Part shown: piece after piece, positions 41,549 through 49,963 of the stretch
How positions within the stretch are numbered: the first letter of the stretch is position 1
Layout of the letters: every line of letters starts with the position of its first letter
From: Thermoplasmata archaeon
GTDB lineage: Archaea > Thermoplasmatota > Thermoplasmata > Lutacidiplasmatales > UBA184
Direction: 5' to 3'
Assembly: GCA_027306505.1 (NCBI GenBank)
Contig: DAHUZP010000008.1
Span: forward strand, 1-50,184
Length of the DNA: 50,184 nucleotides
Notes under the pieces: generated by a model
Database searches by the model: none
What the model was told of the DNA's origin: nothing
What the model saw: only the letters and a program-made list of their open reading frames with translations
Translations under genes and position numbers: made by a program

Positions 41549-42823
41549 TCAGCTCCCGTCCATCGCGGGGGCGAAGATCACACCCTCGGCCACCTTCGGC
41601 AGGAACATGGTCGACTTCTGCGCCATGACCCGGTAGGCGAACGCCTCCCGCTCGACCCCCTCGAAGGAGAGGGGGGGGAGGAGGCAGGCGACCCCCTGCT
41701 CCCGCTGGACGGCGTCCAAGGCGGAGCGGACCGACCGGACGAAGGAGAAGCCGGAGGGATCGAGGTGGAGGTCGCCTTCCAGGAAGCGGTGGAGCGCCTC
41801 GTAGTCCCCGCCCTCGCCCGACGTCTCCCGGGTTCGGAAGACGGCCATCCCGGGGGGCCCCACGGCGACGAACCCTCTCTCCCCGTTCGCGCGCAGTCCG
41901 CGAAGTGCACGCAGGGCCGCCTCGACCCCCCCGTGAGGGGGCAGTTCCTCGACGGTCGGGAAGCGGGAGCGGCCCCGGGCGAGGAGCTCCGGATAGGTCA
42001 GGACCGAAGCGGGGAGCACCCGGTGCCAGGGTAACAGCAGCAGGGCCTTGTCCCTCGCCTCGACAAGGACGGTCAGCGGATGGACCGGCACACCGCGGGC
42101 CTGGAGACGGGAGGCCGCGGTGAAACGATGGTGACCGTCCAGGATCAGCAGCCTCTGGGGTCGGAGCAGCTCACGCAGCTTCTCCTCGACCTCGCGATCG
42201 TCGATGCGCCAGAGACGATGGGTCGTTCCGTCGAGCTCGACGTCCACCAGGGGAGGCCGCTTCCCGTCGAAGGAGAGCCCTCGCCGGTCGAGGCCCAGGT
42301 AGGACTCGACCAGGTCGTTGACCTGGTGGTCCCCCCGGTCGTACCCCGCCATGATGGGGGCGAAGTGGGTCCGGGTCCGTTCGGTCAGCCGGACCCGCTC
42401 TTCCACCCGGGCGTCGAAGGTCCGTTCGTGCGGCGCGATGAGGGGCGAGCTCGTCGAACCCGGGGGGAGGGCCCCCACGACCCCTAGCAGCAGGTAGTCC
42501 GGCCGTCGCTGCCGCTCCTCCAACGACTCCGCGATGTCGGGTGGGGGTCGGAAACGTATCGCGTAGACGTAGAGGGCGGGGGAAGGGTCCTGGACGAAGG
42601 CGCCCGCGGCGAGGGCAGCGCTGAGGCGGTCCATCGCCCGGTCGAGGAACTCCGGGACCGGGAGCTCGCTAGGGCGCGAGGAGAAGGTCGCCGCGTTGTG
42701 AGGGCGACTTTCGAAGCGCCGGTGGTCCTCCGGTCCCAGCGTGTCGTAGACCGGAGCGACCAGCTGGGACGCGTCCCGGTCTCGAGGGTCCGGGTGGAAC
42801 GCACGGACCGGCAGCAGGTCCAT
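41549..42823 (-). CDS. DUF1015 family protein
   Basis: 424 residues, usual family length. Family motifs are LVAPVYDTLGPEDHRRF near the N-terminus, LLILDGHHRFTAAS (about 223-236) and VMAQKSTMFLPKV near the C-terminus. The DGHHR loop looks like a catalytic or ligand site. No function is established for the family as far as I can state. An AGGAG sequence 8 nt before the ATG and a 14-bp distance from the phosphoribosyltransferase stop indicate a two-gene operon. Confidence 0.9.
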   Translation of the reverse strand: MDLLPVRAFHPDPRDRDASQLVAPVYDTLGPEDHRRFESRPHNAATFSSRPSELPVPEFLDRAMDRLSAALAAGAFVQDPSPALYVYAIRFRPPPDIAESLEERQRRPDYLLLGVVGALPPGSTSSPLIAPHERTFDARVEERVRLTERTRTHFAPIMAGYDRGDHQVNDLVESYLGLDRRGLSFDGKRPPLVDVELDGTTHRLWRIDDREVEEKLRELLRPQRLLILDGHHRFTAASRLQARGVPVHPLTVLVEARDKALLLLPWHRVLPASVLTYPELLARGRSRFPTVEELPPHGGVEAALRALRGLRANGERGFVAVGPPGMAVFRTRETSGEGGDYEALHRFLEGDLHLDPSGFSFVRSVRSALDAVQREQGVACLLPPLSFEGVEREAFAYRVMAQKSTMFLPKVAEGVIFAPAMDGS

Positions 42824-42837
42824 GCAAAGGCTCCTGC

Positions 42838-43452
42838 TCAGAGCGGGGCGAGGGCCCGCTCCACATGCGACAGGGGGACGTCGAGCAGGCAGCGCGCCTT
42901 GAGCTCGCGCTGGACCTCCTTGGCCGGCATCCCGTCGCTCGCCCGGACCTTCCCCGCGAGGGTCCTGAGGTCCTCCCAGTAGTTCCAGGGGAAGACGAAC
43001 CAGCGCCAGGCGTCACGGGCCACCTCCTCGGCGAAGTAGGTGGGCATGTAGGTGGAGTGGGAGATGTGGAGGTAGGTCGCGCTGCGGACCTCCAGGGCTC
43101 CCCTATCGGCGACGTGACGGACGGCGAGCTGGAGGCTCTGCCCGGTGTCCGTGATGTCGTCGACCACCAGCACGCGCTTCTGGTCGAGCCGGGTCGCGAG
43201 CTCCTCGGTGAGCTCCGCGGAACCCGAGGGCGTCGCGGTCACGCCCCAGTGCTGGGCCCGTAGGGCCGCGAGATGCTTCGTGCCGAGACGGTCGGCGAGC
43301 ATCCGCGAGGGGACCCATCCTCCGCGGGTGAGGCCCACGATGACCTGGGGGTTCCACGAGGCGGAGCGGACCTTCTCAGCGATGAGGTCCGACCAGCGGT
43401 CGATCTCGGGCCAGCTGACCAACCGGCAGGGAGGGAAGTCCACGTGGGCCAA
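42838..43452 (-). CDS. Purine-type phosphoribosyltransferase
   Basis: 204 residues. A type I PRTase: VIVGLTRGGWVPSRMLADRLG near the N-terminus supplies the PPi loop, and VLVVDDITDTGQSLQLA (about 94-110) is the PRPP-binding motif with its acidic pair. The overall layout fits xanthine/hypoxanthine-guanine phosphoribosyltransferases (purine salvage) and related archaeal enzymes; the base cannot be told from sequence alone. The first in-frame start is a TTG at 43452, and a TATA box 25-26 nt upstream supports it; a GTG at 43443 is the alternative. It is followed by the DUF1015 gene. Confidence 0.85.
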   Translation of the reverse strand: MAHVDFPPCRLVSWPEIDRWSDLIAEKVRSASWNPQVIVGLTRGGWVPSRMLADRLGTKHLAALRAQHWGVTATPSGSAELTEELATRLDQKRVLVVDDITDTGQSLQLAVRHVADRGALEVRSATYLHISHSTYMPTYFAEEVARDAWRWFVFPWNYWEDLRTLAGKVRASDGMPAKEVQRELKARCLLDVPLSHVERALAPL

Positions 43453-43473
43453 GGGAGGACCCTGAGAGATGAA

Positions 43474-43481
43474 GGTTACAG
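43474..43481 (-). promoter_or_regulatory. TATA-like box of PRTase gene
   Basis: CTGTAACC on the minus strand, about 25 nt before the TTG at 43452. Confidence 0.4.
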
Positions 43482-43569
43482 GTGCCCCACCGGGAAAGGG
43501 CGGTGTCGGGGGAGGGAGCGGCGGGTGCCGCCCCCTCCCGTCCTGGTTGGACCGTCGGCCGCTTCGGAC

Positions 43570-44832
43570 CTACGGGTAGATCCCGCGGACCCGCATCGCC
43601 TCGACGACGCGGCCCACGGCTACGATGTAGGCGGCGGTCCGGTTGTTGACGCCGTGCTTCTTCGCCACGTCCGCGACCCCGCGGTAGGAGCCGGACATGA
43701 CGCGCTCCAAGCGGGAGTTCACGTCGTTGACGTCCCAGAAGTACCCCTGCAGGTCCTGGACCCACTCGAAGTAGCTCACCGTGACGCCGCCCGCGTTCGC
43801 GAGCACGTCAGGGAGCACGGTGGTCTTGTTGGCGTAGAGCACCTCGTCCGCTTCGGGCGTGGTGGGGCCGTTCGCGGCCTCGGCCACGATCTTCGCCTTC
43901 ACGTCCTTCGCGTTCTCCTTGGTGATCTGGTTCTCCAGAGCGGCGGGGATGAGCACATCGCAGTCGAGCGCGAGCAGCTCCTGGTTCGAGATCTTCTGGG
44001 AGCCAGGGAACCCGACCACGCTGCCCTTCTCCTGCTTGAACTTCTCGACGGCCGCCACGTCCATCCCGTCCTTCTTCAGGATCGCGCCCTTCGAGTCCGA
44101 GACTGCGATGATCTTCCCGCCCAGCTCCCTCGATACCAGGCTCGCGGCGACGCTCCCCGCGTTGCCGAAGCCCTGGACCGCGAACGAGGCGCCCTTCATC
44201 TTGATGTTCAGGTCCTTCGCCGCCTCGCGGATCACGTACATGCAGCCCCGGCCGGTGGCTTCCCCACGGCCCTCGGAGCCACCGATCGACAGGGGCTTGC
44301 CCGTGACGACCCCGGGAACGGAGTAGCCCTTCTGCATGGAGTAGGTGTCCATGATCCAGGCCATGGTCTGGCTGTCGGTGTAGACGTCAGGGGCCGGGAC
44401 ATCGATCTCGGGTCCGATGATGGGAGCGATCTCGCTCGCGAACCGGCGGGTCATCCGCTCGAGCTCGTTCCTGCTCATGGACTTGGGATCGCAGATGACC
44501 CCGCCCTTCGCCCCTCCGTAGGGGAGGCTCACCACGGCGCACTTCCAGGTCATCCAGGCGGCGAGCGCCCGGACCTCGTCGAGCGTGACCTGCGGGTGGT
44601 ATCGGATACCGCCCTTGCAGGGCCCGCGGGCCATGTTGTACTGGACACGGTAGCCCGTGAACACACGGTAGGACCCGTTGTCCATCCGGACCGGGAAGTT
44701 GACCGTCAGCTCACGCTTCGGGTGCTTGAGGATCTCGGTTACCCCAGCGTCCAGCTTGAGGTACTTGGCGCAAATGTCCACTTGTCGCTGAGCGGTCTCG
44801 AACGGGTTCACAGCTCCGCCGTTGTTCGTCAT
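43570..44832 (-). CDS. gdhA: Glutamate dehydrogenase
   Basis: About 420 residues, the hexameric NAD(P)-GDH size. The catalytic PYGGAKGGVICDP loop (Lys in GAKGG), the GYRVQYNMARGPCKGGIRYHP glutamate-binding segment and the VQGFGNAGSVAA dinucleotide loop are intact, as is the NRTAAYIVAVGRV tail. It interconverts glutamate with 2-oxoglutarate and ammonia. I use the ATG at 44832 and not 44868: a TATA box at 44877-44884 predicts transcription from near 44854, after the first ATG, leaving a short leader with a G-rich stretch (GAGGGGTGG). Cofactor preference cannot be read safely. Confidence 0.95.
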   Translation of the reverse strand: MTNNGGAVNPFETAQRQVDICAKYLKLDAGVTEILKHPKRELTVNFPVRMDNGSYRVFTGYRVQYNMARGPCKGGIRYHPQVTLDEVRALAAWMTWKCAVVSLPYGGAKGGVICDPKSMSRNELERMTRRFASEIAPIIGPEIDVPAPDVYTDSQTMAWIMDTYSMQKGYSVPGVVTGKPLSIGGSEGRGEATGRGCMYVIREAAKDLNIKMKGASFAVQGFGNAGSVAASLVSRELGGKIIAVSDSKGAILKKDGMDVAAVEKFKQEKGSVVGFPGSQKISNQELLALDCDVLIPAALENQITKENAKDVKAKIVAEAANGPTTPEADEVLYANKTTVLPDVLANAGGVTVSYFEWVQDLQGYFWDVNDVNSRLERVMSGSYRGVADVAKKHGVNNRTAAYIVAVGRVVEAMRVRGIYP

Positions 44833-44876
44833 CAACGCACCACCCCTCTCGGGGGAAGTCGCCGACATCGGGAGCC

Positions 44877-44884
44877 TACTTAAC
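44877..44884 (-). promoter_or_regulatory. TATA box of gdhA
   Basis: GTTAAGTA on the minus strand, predicting a start near 44854 and so a short leader for the ATG at 44832. Confidence 0.5.
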
Positions 44885-45036
44885 TTCCCCCTGGGGGACG
44901 AGGACGGTCGTCGGGCGAGGAGCCCTGACGGGGCGGAGAGCGTGTTTTCGCGGTCCAGGGGGTTCGAGGGTGGGTGGGGGGGCCTTTGGACGGCCGCATC
45001 CCTCCTGGGCCCGCTGAACGGCCCGGGCCCGAACGG

Positions 45037-45771
45037 CTAGGGCTTACGGACGCCGCCGAGGTCGATCCCTTTGCGGTAGATGGCGTGGGTGCCCTTCGAG
45101 ACCGCGTACTGGTCCAGCGCTCCCCCCAGCCAGTCCGTGTTATCGGCCAGGACGACGCCGCCGGAGGGGACCTTGGGGTCGACGGTCTGGAACTCGAAGG
45201 TCGCGTGCTCGAAGGTGTGGAGGCTATCGTGCAGGAACAGGTCGATCCGCTGCAGCTCGCTCGCGACCATCGGAAGGACCTGCTCGCTGGGCCCGATCCG
45301 CAGGTCCCAGCCCGCCCGCAACCCGGGCGGGACCGCCCAGCCCGAACCCTTCCCGACAGGGAGGGCGACCGGGGAGTCCTCCGCCTCGGTGAACACCTGG
45401 TGGCGCTGCACCTTGGGAAGGTCGATGGAGTGGAGCTTGCCCATCTCGTTCTTCTTGATCGCGCGCAGCAGGTAGGCGGAAGAGACCCCCGAGGAGACGC
45501 CGACCTCCACCACGTGCTGAGGCCGCATCAGTCGGACCAGCGCATAGAGCTCGAACGGCGCGCGGATCTGGGCGTAGTAGTCACGCCCGGCGGAGCGGTG
45601 GCTGGTCTGGATCGCCCCCGCGAGCCCCCGGTCGTCGCTCGCTTCTTGGATCGCGGAGCCGGCCTTCTCCACGGTCATTCCCGTGAGCTCGGCGACCCAC
45701 TTGGGGTCGGGCTCGGACGGCCGTTGGCTCGCTTCCGGGCGAGCGTTCGCGGGCCGGGGGCGCTCCGGCAT
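45037..45771 (-). CDS. Class I SAM-dependent methyltransferase (Methyltransf_24-like)
   Basis: About 244 residues. Motif I reads VVEVGVSSGVSSAYLL (about 85-100), and the IDLFLHDSLHTFEHATFEF block with the His-rich metal-like segment is usual in Methyltransf_24/O-methyltransferase relatives, as is GGVVLADN. The substrate is unknown. The ATG at 45771 matches a TATA box at leaderless distance; a TTG at 45783 is also in frame. It is divergent from the ABC transporter gene with 41 bp between the starts. Confidence 0.82.
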   Translation of the reverse strand: MPERPRPANARPEASQRPSEPDPKWVAELTGMTVEKAGSAIQEASDDRGLAGAIQTSHRSAGRDYYAQIRAPFELYALVRLMRPQHVVEVGVSSGVSSAYLLRAIKKNEMGKLHSIDLPKVQRHQVFTEAEDSPVALPVGKGSGWAVPPGLRAGWDLRIGPSEQVLPMVASELQRIDLFLHDSLHTFEHATFEFQTVDPKVPSGGVVLADNTDWLGGALDQYAVSKGTHAIYRKGIDLGGVRKP

Positions 45772-45792
45772 GCTCCTGGCCAAGCCTCCGCG

Positions 45793-45800
45793 CTTATTCC
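45793..45800 (-). promoter_or_regulatory. TATA box of methyltransferase, possibly shared
   Basis: GGAATAAG on the minus strand, centred 25-26 nt before the ATG at 45771. It lies in the 41-bp gap to the divergent ABC gene at 45813, where the same AT-rich core (CTTATT on the plus strand) could serve the opposite direction. Confidence 0.5.
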
Positions 45801-45812
45801 GCTTCGCTCTCC

Positions 45813-46820
45813 ATGATCAGCGGCGGCGTGATATCCCGGACCGACCCTCCGGGTGGCGTGGCCGGTGCGGAAGCGTTCGCTCTTGAGGGGGTGTCGAAGA
45901 GGTACGGGGACGTCCAGGCGCTGAACGAGGTCACCTTCTCCGTTCGGGAAGGGGAGGCGGTCGGCTACCTGGGCCCCAACGGGGCCGGGAAGACCACGAC
46001 CCTCAAACTGCTCTCCGGCCTCTCCCGTCCCACCGCGGGCCACCTCCGTCTCTCGGGCTCCGACCCCATCCTGGAGCGTCGCAAGGCCCTCTCCTCCGTC
46101 GGCGTGCTCGTGGAGACGCCTGGGACGCTGCCTTACCTGAAGGGCTCCGACCTCTTGGAGCACATCGCCCGGGTGAAGGGGATCCCCGCGAAGGAGGTCC
46201 CGACCGCCCTCTCGCGGGCGGTGGGGCTCATGGACGTTCGGGAGGCGGTCGATCGCCCCATGGGGGGGCTCAGCACCGGACAGCTCCGCCGGGTGCTGCT
46301 GGCGGGGGCCCTGATGGGGGACCCCCACGTGCTGGTGCTGGACGAGCCCACGATGGGGCTCGACCCCGCCGCGAGGGCCGACCTGCGCGCGGTCCTTCGC
46401 GCTCTCCGCAAGGAAGGGCGGACGATCTTCCTGTCGACCCACCTTCTCGAGGATGTGGAGGCGGTCTGCGGCCGCGTCCTCTTCCTGCGCGGCGGCCGTC
46501 TCCAGGGGGACGAGAGCGTGACCCACGGTGCCCTGGACCCCTCCGCGGTCCTCCCGCGCGTCCTGCGGTGCCGCTCGGTGCAGCCGGTGGACCTCTCCCG
46601 GGTCCAGGGAGCGCTCCCTCCCTGCACCGTGATGGAGGTGGACGTGGAGATGCTCCCCGACCAGACCTTCCGCCTTCGGTTCCGGGGGGACGAGCCGCGG
46701 CAGGCGGAGCTCGTCGAGTCACTGGTCCGTGCGGGCCTCCACATCTCCCGGGCCGAGCCGGAGGTCCCTGACCTCGCCTCGCGCTACCTTCGCTACGTAG
46801 GTCGGGAGGAGGCCACATGA
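45813..46820 (+). CDS. ABC transporter ATP-binding protein
   Basis: 335 residues. Walker A GPNGAGKTT (about 54-62), signature LSTGQLRRVLLA (a variant of LSGGQ), Walker B VLVLDEPTMGLDP and H-loop STHLLEDV are all present, and a C-terminal ~100-residue regulatory domain follows as in many drug- or lipid-export ATPases. It pairs with the permease gene downstream, whose ATG overlaps its stop by 4 bp (ATGA), the usual sign of coupled translation. Substrate unknown; ABC-2-type exporters of this make-up handle drugs, lipids or polysaccharides. Confidence 0.93.
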   Translation: MISGGVISRTDPPGGVAGAEAFALEGVSKRYGDVQALNEVTFSVREGEAVGYLGPNGAGKTTTLKLLSGLSRPTAGHLRLSGSDPILERRKALSSVGVLVETPGTLPYLKGSDLLEHIARVKGIPAKEVPTALSRAVGLMDVREAVDRPMGGLSTGQLRRVLLAGALMGDPHVLVLDEPTMGLDPAARADLRAVLRALRKEGRTIFLSTHLLEDVEAVCGRVLFLRGGRLQGDESVTHGALDPSAVLPRVLRCRSVQPVDLSRVQGALPPCTVMEVDVEMLPDQTFRLRFRGDEPRQAELVESLVRAGLHISRAEPEVPDLASRYLRYVGREEAT

Positions 46821-47509
46821 GCGCCCTCGTCGCGAACGCCCGGTGGGAGCTCCTGCGCTGGGTGCGCTCTCGGCGCATCTTCCTGCTGGTGATCCCGCTC
46901 CTCGCCGGACCGATCGGCAGCGCCATCGCCTTCCTCTATTTCCGCCACGTCCAGGCGAACGGCACGGTCCTCACGAACGGAACGGCGTTGCTCCTGGGCC
47001 TCTTCGTGACCGGGGGGCTCTCCGCCATGGTGACCCTGGACCTCGCGGCGCTCTCCGAAGGCGAGGAGCTCTCCCGGCGCTCCCACCTGCTCTCGCTCTC
47101 CCTCCCACAGTCCCGGGCGGAGGTGCTCGGGGGCCGACTCTTGCTGGTCCTGGGGTCGACGCTCGCGATCTTCGCGGTCGCCGGGGCGCTGGTCTGGCCC
47201 ATCGCCTCGCTGGTCGTCCCGGTCCAGCCGACGGACCCCGCCGCGCTGTTCCCGCCCTTCCACCTCTACGAGGGCATCCTCGCTCTGCTCTTCTTCCTCG
47301 GCGCGTCCACGGTGACCGCGTCGATCATCACTCGGAGCGCCTCGGAGGCCCTGGTCGCGGGCGTCCTCGCCGGGGTGGTCACGGCCTCCGCCGCGGGCTA
47401 CCTCACCTACCTGCACCAGATCACCATGGTCTTCCCGGCGGTCCTGCTCGTCGTGGGCGCGGTCGCGCTGGGGTGGGCCTTCACCCGGTTCGAGGCGCTC
47501 GACACCTAG
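46817..47509 (+). CDS. ABC-2-type permease
   Basis: 230 residues with about six membrane helices: IFLLVIPLLAGPIGSAIAFLYF, LLLGLFVTGGLSAMVTLDL, LLLVLGSTLAIFAVAGALV, LYEGILALLFFLGASTVTAS, LVAGVLAGVVTASAAGYL and VFPAVLLVVGAVALGWAF. A cytosolic N-terminus (ANARWELLRWVRSRR) and a cytosolic loop with RSHLLSLSLPQSRAEV fit ABC-2 permeases. Its start overlaps the ATPase stop (ATGA). It converges on thiL with a 35-bp gap. Confidence 0.88.
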   Translation: MSALVANARWELLRWVRSRRIFLLVIPLLAGPIGSAIAFLYFRHVQANGTVLTNGTALLLGLFVTGGLSAMVTLDLAALSEGEELSRRSHLLSLSLPQSRAEVLGGRLLLVLGSTLAIFAVAGALVWPIASLVVPVQPTDPAALFPPFHLYEGILALLFFLGASTVTASIITRSASEALVAGVLAGVVTASAAGYLTYLHQITMVFPAVLLVVGAVALGWAFTRFEALDT

Positions 47510-47544
47510 GCGAGGCGGGGTCGCGAGCGGGGAGAGCGCCGGTC

Positions 47545-48564
47545 CTACCCTGCTTCCGGGGCGAAGGAGTCCCAGCCGCCCGTGGGCAGGGGGCGGGTGT
47601 CCCCCTCCTTGTTCTCGAAGACCGAGGGGCCCTTCTCGGCGACGGAGCCGATGACGCAGATCTTCCCGCCCGCCTTCACCACGTTCTTGAGCGTCGCGTC
47701 GAAGCTCTCGCGAGGGAAGGTGACGAGGAGCTCGTAGTCTCCCCCCAGGAACGCGACCTTATCGAGCGGAAGCTCGAGCGCCTTCGCGACCTTCCGCGCG
47801 AGGGGGTCGAACGGGACCCAGTCCTCGCGCAGGTGGACCGAGACGCCCGAGGCGGCGCACAGGTGATGCGCGGCGGCGAGGAGGCCGTCCGAGGTGTCGG
47901 TGGAAGCGTTCGCCGTCGAGGAGAGCGCGATGCCCTCTCGAAGCCGCGGCCGGACGTTGAGCAGGACGCTCATCGCGTCCTTCTCGCTGAGCGACTCCTC
48001 CTTCCAGGCGAGATAGGCGGCGCTCCCCCGCCCCGTGGTCCCCGTGGTCGCGAGCAGGTCGCCCGGTTCCGCCCCGGAGATCGGCATCAGGTGGTTCACG
48101 TCCGCCTCGCCCACGGCGACAGGGACGACGCCCCGCTGATCGCTGCGCTTGCTGTCCCCGCCGATGAGGTGGGTGCCCGCGAACCGGGCCGCCTCCTCGA
48201 GTCCCAGGACCACTCCCTGGGCCCAGCGGGCGGGCGTGTCCGCAGGGACCAGGAGCGCCCCTAGGAGCGCGACAGGGCGTCCGCCCTTCGCGGCGAGGTC
48301 GGAGAAGTTCACGTTCGCCGCGAACCGTCCCACCGCACGAGGGTCGGCCGTGCGGGGGAAGTGCGTCCCTTCCATCACGGCGTCCGTGGTGAGGAGGTGG
48401 GCCATCCGCCCACCGGAGGGGACCGCGGCGCAGTCGTCGCCCACGGGCAGGAGCCCCTGGCGGCCCGCGGGCAGCGCCTGCGCGATCCACGCGTGCAGAC
48501 CGGCCTCGGTCACCTCCTCGAGCGTCGAGGAGGAGACGATCCTACGGGGGCGTTTCAGGACCAT
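47545..48564 (-). CDS. thiL: Thiamine-monophosphate kinase
   Basis: 339 residues. Family motifs are all in place: VGDDCAAVPSG (metal and substrate loop), FAANVNFSDLAAKG (the NxSDLAAMG-type block), HLIGGDSKRSD, STDTSDGL and FLGGDYELL. ThiL phosphorylates thiamine monophosphate to the active pyrophosphate. The ATG at 48564 lies 19 bp after the stop of the acyl-CoA dehydrogenase gene on the same strand, so they are probably cotranscribed although no metabolic link is evident. No thiamine riboswitch is seen upstream; such elements would in any case be expected elsewhere. Confidence 0.95.
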   Translation of the reverse strand: MVLKRPRRIVSSSTLEEVTEAGLHAWIAQALPAGRQGLLPVGDDCAAVPSGGRMAHLLTTDAVMEGTHFPRTADPRAVGRFAANVNFSDLAAKGGRPVALLGALLVPADTPARWAQGVVLGLEEAARFAGTHLIGGDSKRSDQRGVVPVAVGEADVNHLMPISGAEPGDLLATTGTTGRGSAAYLAWKEESLSEKDAMSVLLNVRPRLREGIALSSTANASTDTSDGLLAAAHHLCAASGVSVHLREDWVPFDPLARKVAKALELPLDKVAFLGGDYELLVTFPRESFDATLKNVVKAGGKICVIGSVAEKGPSVFENKEGDTRPLPTGGWDSFAPEAG

Positions 48565-48583
48565 CGAGGTCCCCCGGGAGGGT

Positions 48584-49792
48584 TCAGCCTCCTGCCGGTG
48601 GGGCGTAGGGGAGGAACTCCTTGCCCAGCAGCTCGCGGCCCAGGATCATCCGCATCACGTTGAGGCCGCCTTCGGCCCCGACCATGTAGCTCATGATCCC
48701 GCGAAGTCCCCGCTCGAGCCCCACTTCCTTGGTGTACCCGCTCGCTCCGAACCACATCATCACCCGGCGGACCGCTTCGAAGGCGATCTGGGGGGCGGTG
48801 AGCTTCACGGAAGCGACGACCCGGTCGACCTCGGACCGATGGGAGTGGTCGCCCCGGAAGGTGTACTGGTCGATGAGCCAGGCCGCCCGGCGGACCTGCC
48901 ACTTCACCATCTCGCACTGGACGTAGAGGTCGGCAAGCTCGAACTGGATCCCTTCGAACTTCCCCAGCGGCTGGCCGAACACCCGTCGTTCCTTGATGTA
49001 GCTCATCCCGGTCTCGATCGCGCGCTCGGCAGCGCCCACGCAGGCGGCGGCAACGAAGGTCCTCGCCACCTGGAACCCCTGCATCGCAACGCCGAAGCCC
49101 CGGCCCTCTGCGCCCAGGAGGTGGTGCTCGGGGACGTGGACCTCGTCGTAGTGCAGGAGCGCCGTGGAGATCCCCATCCGCCCCATGTTCACCAGCTTCT
49201 GCGCGCTGGTGCCCTTCGCGGAAGCGGGGACGTAGAGGAAGTTGAACCCGTCCCCGTCCTTCTGGCGGGTGAGGGTCACGTGACCTCCGCCACGCTCCCT
49301 CGCCTCCATGACGCCGGAGAGGAAGCTCTTCTCGCCGTCGACGACGAACTCCTTGCCCGCCCGCCACGAGCGGGTGCGCATGTTCGCGAGGTCGCTCCCG
49401 CCACCGGGCTCGGTGGTCGCGATCCCCAGGAAGGTCTTGCCCTGGCAGACCGAGGGCAGGATCTGCTGCTTCGCCTCTTCCGTGCCGAACTTCGCGAGGA
49501 CCCAGCCCCAGCCGGCCTCGAGAAGGAAGTAGACCGCGGTCGCCATGGAGAAGTCCCCGCGCCCGATCTCCTCCGCCGCGATCTCCGTCTGGACCGCTGT
49601 CGCCCCCATCCCGCCGTACGCTTCGGGCACCGGCATCGCGAAGAGACCCAATCGGGCCATCTCGCTCAGCACGTGCTCAGGGATCACGCCCTTGTCGTCG
49701 ATCTCCTGCTCGTTCTTGCGCAAGACCTCGTCGCCGAAGCGGCGGAGGGTCGCTTGGAAGGCCTCTTCGTCGGGGGACAGACGGAAGTCCAT
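48584..49792 (-). CDS. Acyl-CoA dehydrogenase
   Basis: 402 residues, normal length. FAMPVPEAYGGMGATAVQTEIAAEE-like N-terminal helices, the ATTEPGGGSDLA FAD-side block, GISTALLHYDEVHVPEHHLLG, FQVARTFVAAACVGAAERAIE and YIKERRVFGQPLGKFEGIQFELADLYV are all typical. The C-terminal block with MVGAEGG carries the Glu that probably serves as catalytic base. It oxidises acyl-CoA to enoyl-CoA with FAD; chain length is not decidable. No ETF or other beta-oxidation gene is in the window. A TATA box at 49822-49830 predicts a start about 7 nt before the ATG. Confidence 0.93.
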   Translation of the reverse strand: MDFRLSPDEEAFQATLRRFGDEVLRKNEQEIDDKGVIPEHVLSEMARLGLFAMPVPEAYGGMGATAVQTEIAAEEIGRGDFSMATAVYFLLEAGWGWVLAKFGTEEAKQQILPSVCQGKTFLGIATTEPGGGSDLANMRTRSWRAGKEFVVDGEKSFLSGVMEARERGGGHVTLTRQKDGDGFNFLYVPASAKGTSAQKLVNMGRMGISTALLHYDEVHVPEHHLLGAEGRGFGVAMQGFQVARTFVAAACVGAAERAIETGMSYIKERRVFGQPLGKFEGIQFELADLYVQCEMVKWQVRRAAWLIDQYTFRGDHSHRSEVDRVVASVKLTAPQIAFEAVRRVMMWFGASGYTKEVGLERGLRGIMSYMVGAEGGLNVMRMILGRELLGKEFLPYAPPAGG

Positions 49793-49821
49793 GAGGTTCG
49801 CCGCGGCGTCGAACCGACCGG

Positions 49822-49830
49822 GGTATTAGG
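49822..49830 (-). promoter_or_regulatory. TATA box of acyl-CoA dehydrogenase gene
   Basis: CCTAATACC on the minus strand, centred 34 nt before the ATG at 49792, so a leader of about 7 nt. Confidence 0.5.
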
Positions 49831-49963
49831 TCTGTTGGACCGCCTCGAAGGCGAGCCTCCGACATCCCATGACCGTCATCGAGCCTGAGGCCCCGGTCCC
49901 ACGTTTCTCGCCGGAGGATTGACCGAAACCTACTGACTGCCATACTCACCACTATGGGTCAGT

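Noticed and set aside
48565..48583. Thiamine riboswitch before thiL
   Set aside because: Only 19 bp separate thiL from the upstream coding sequence, too little for the element.
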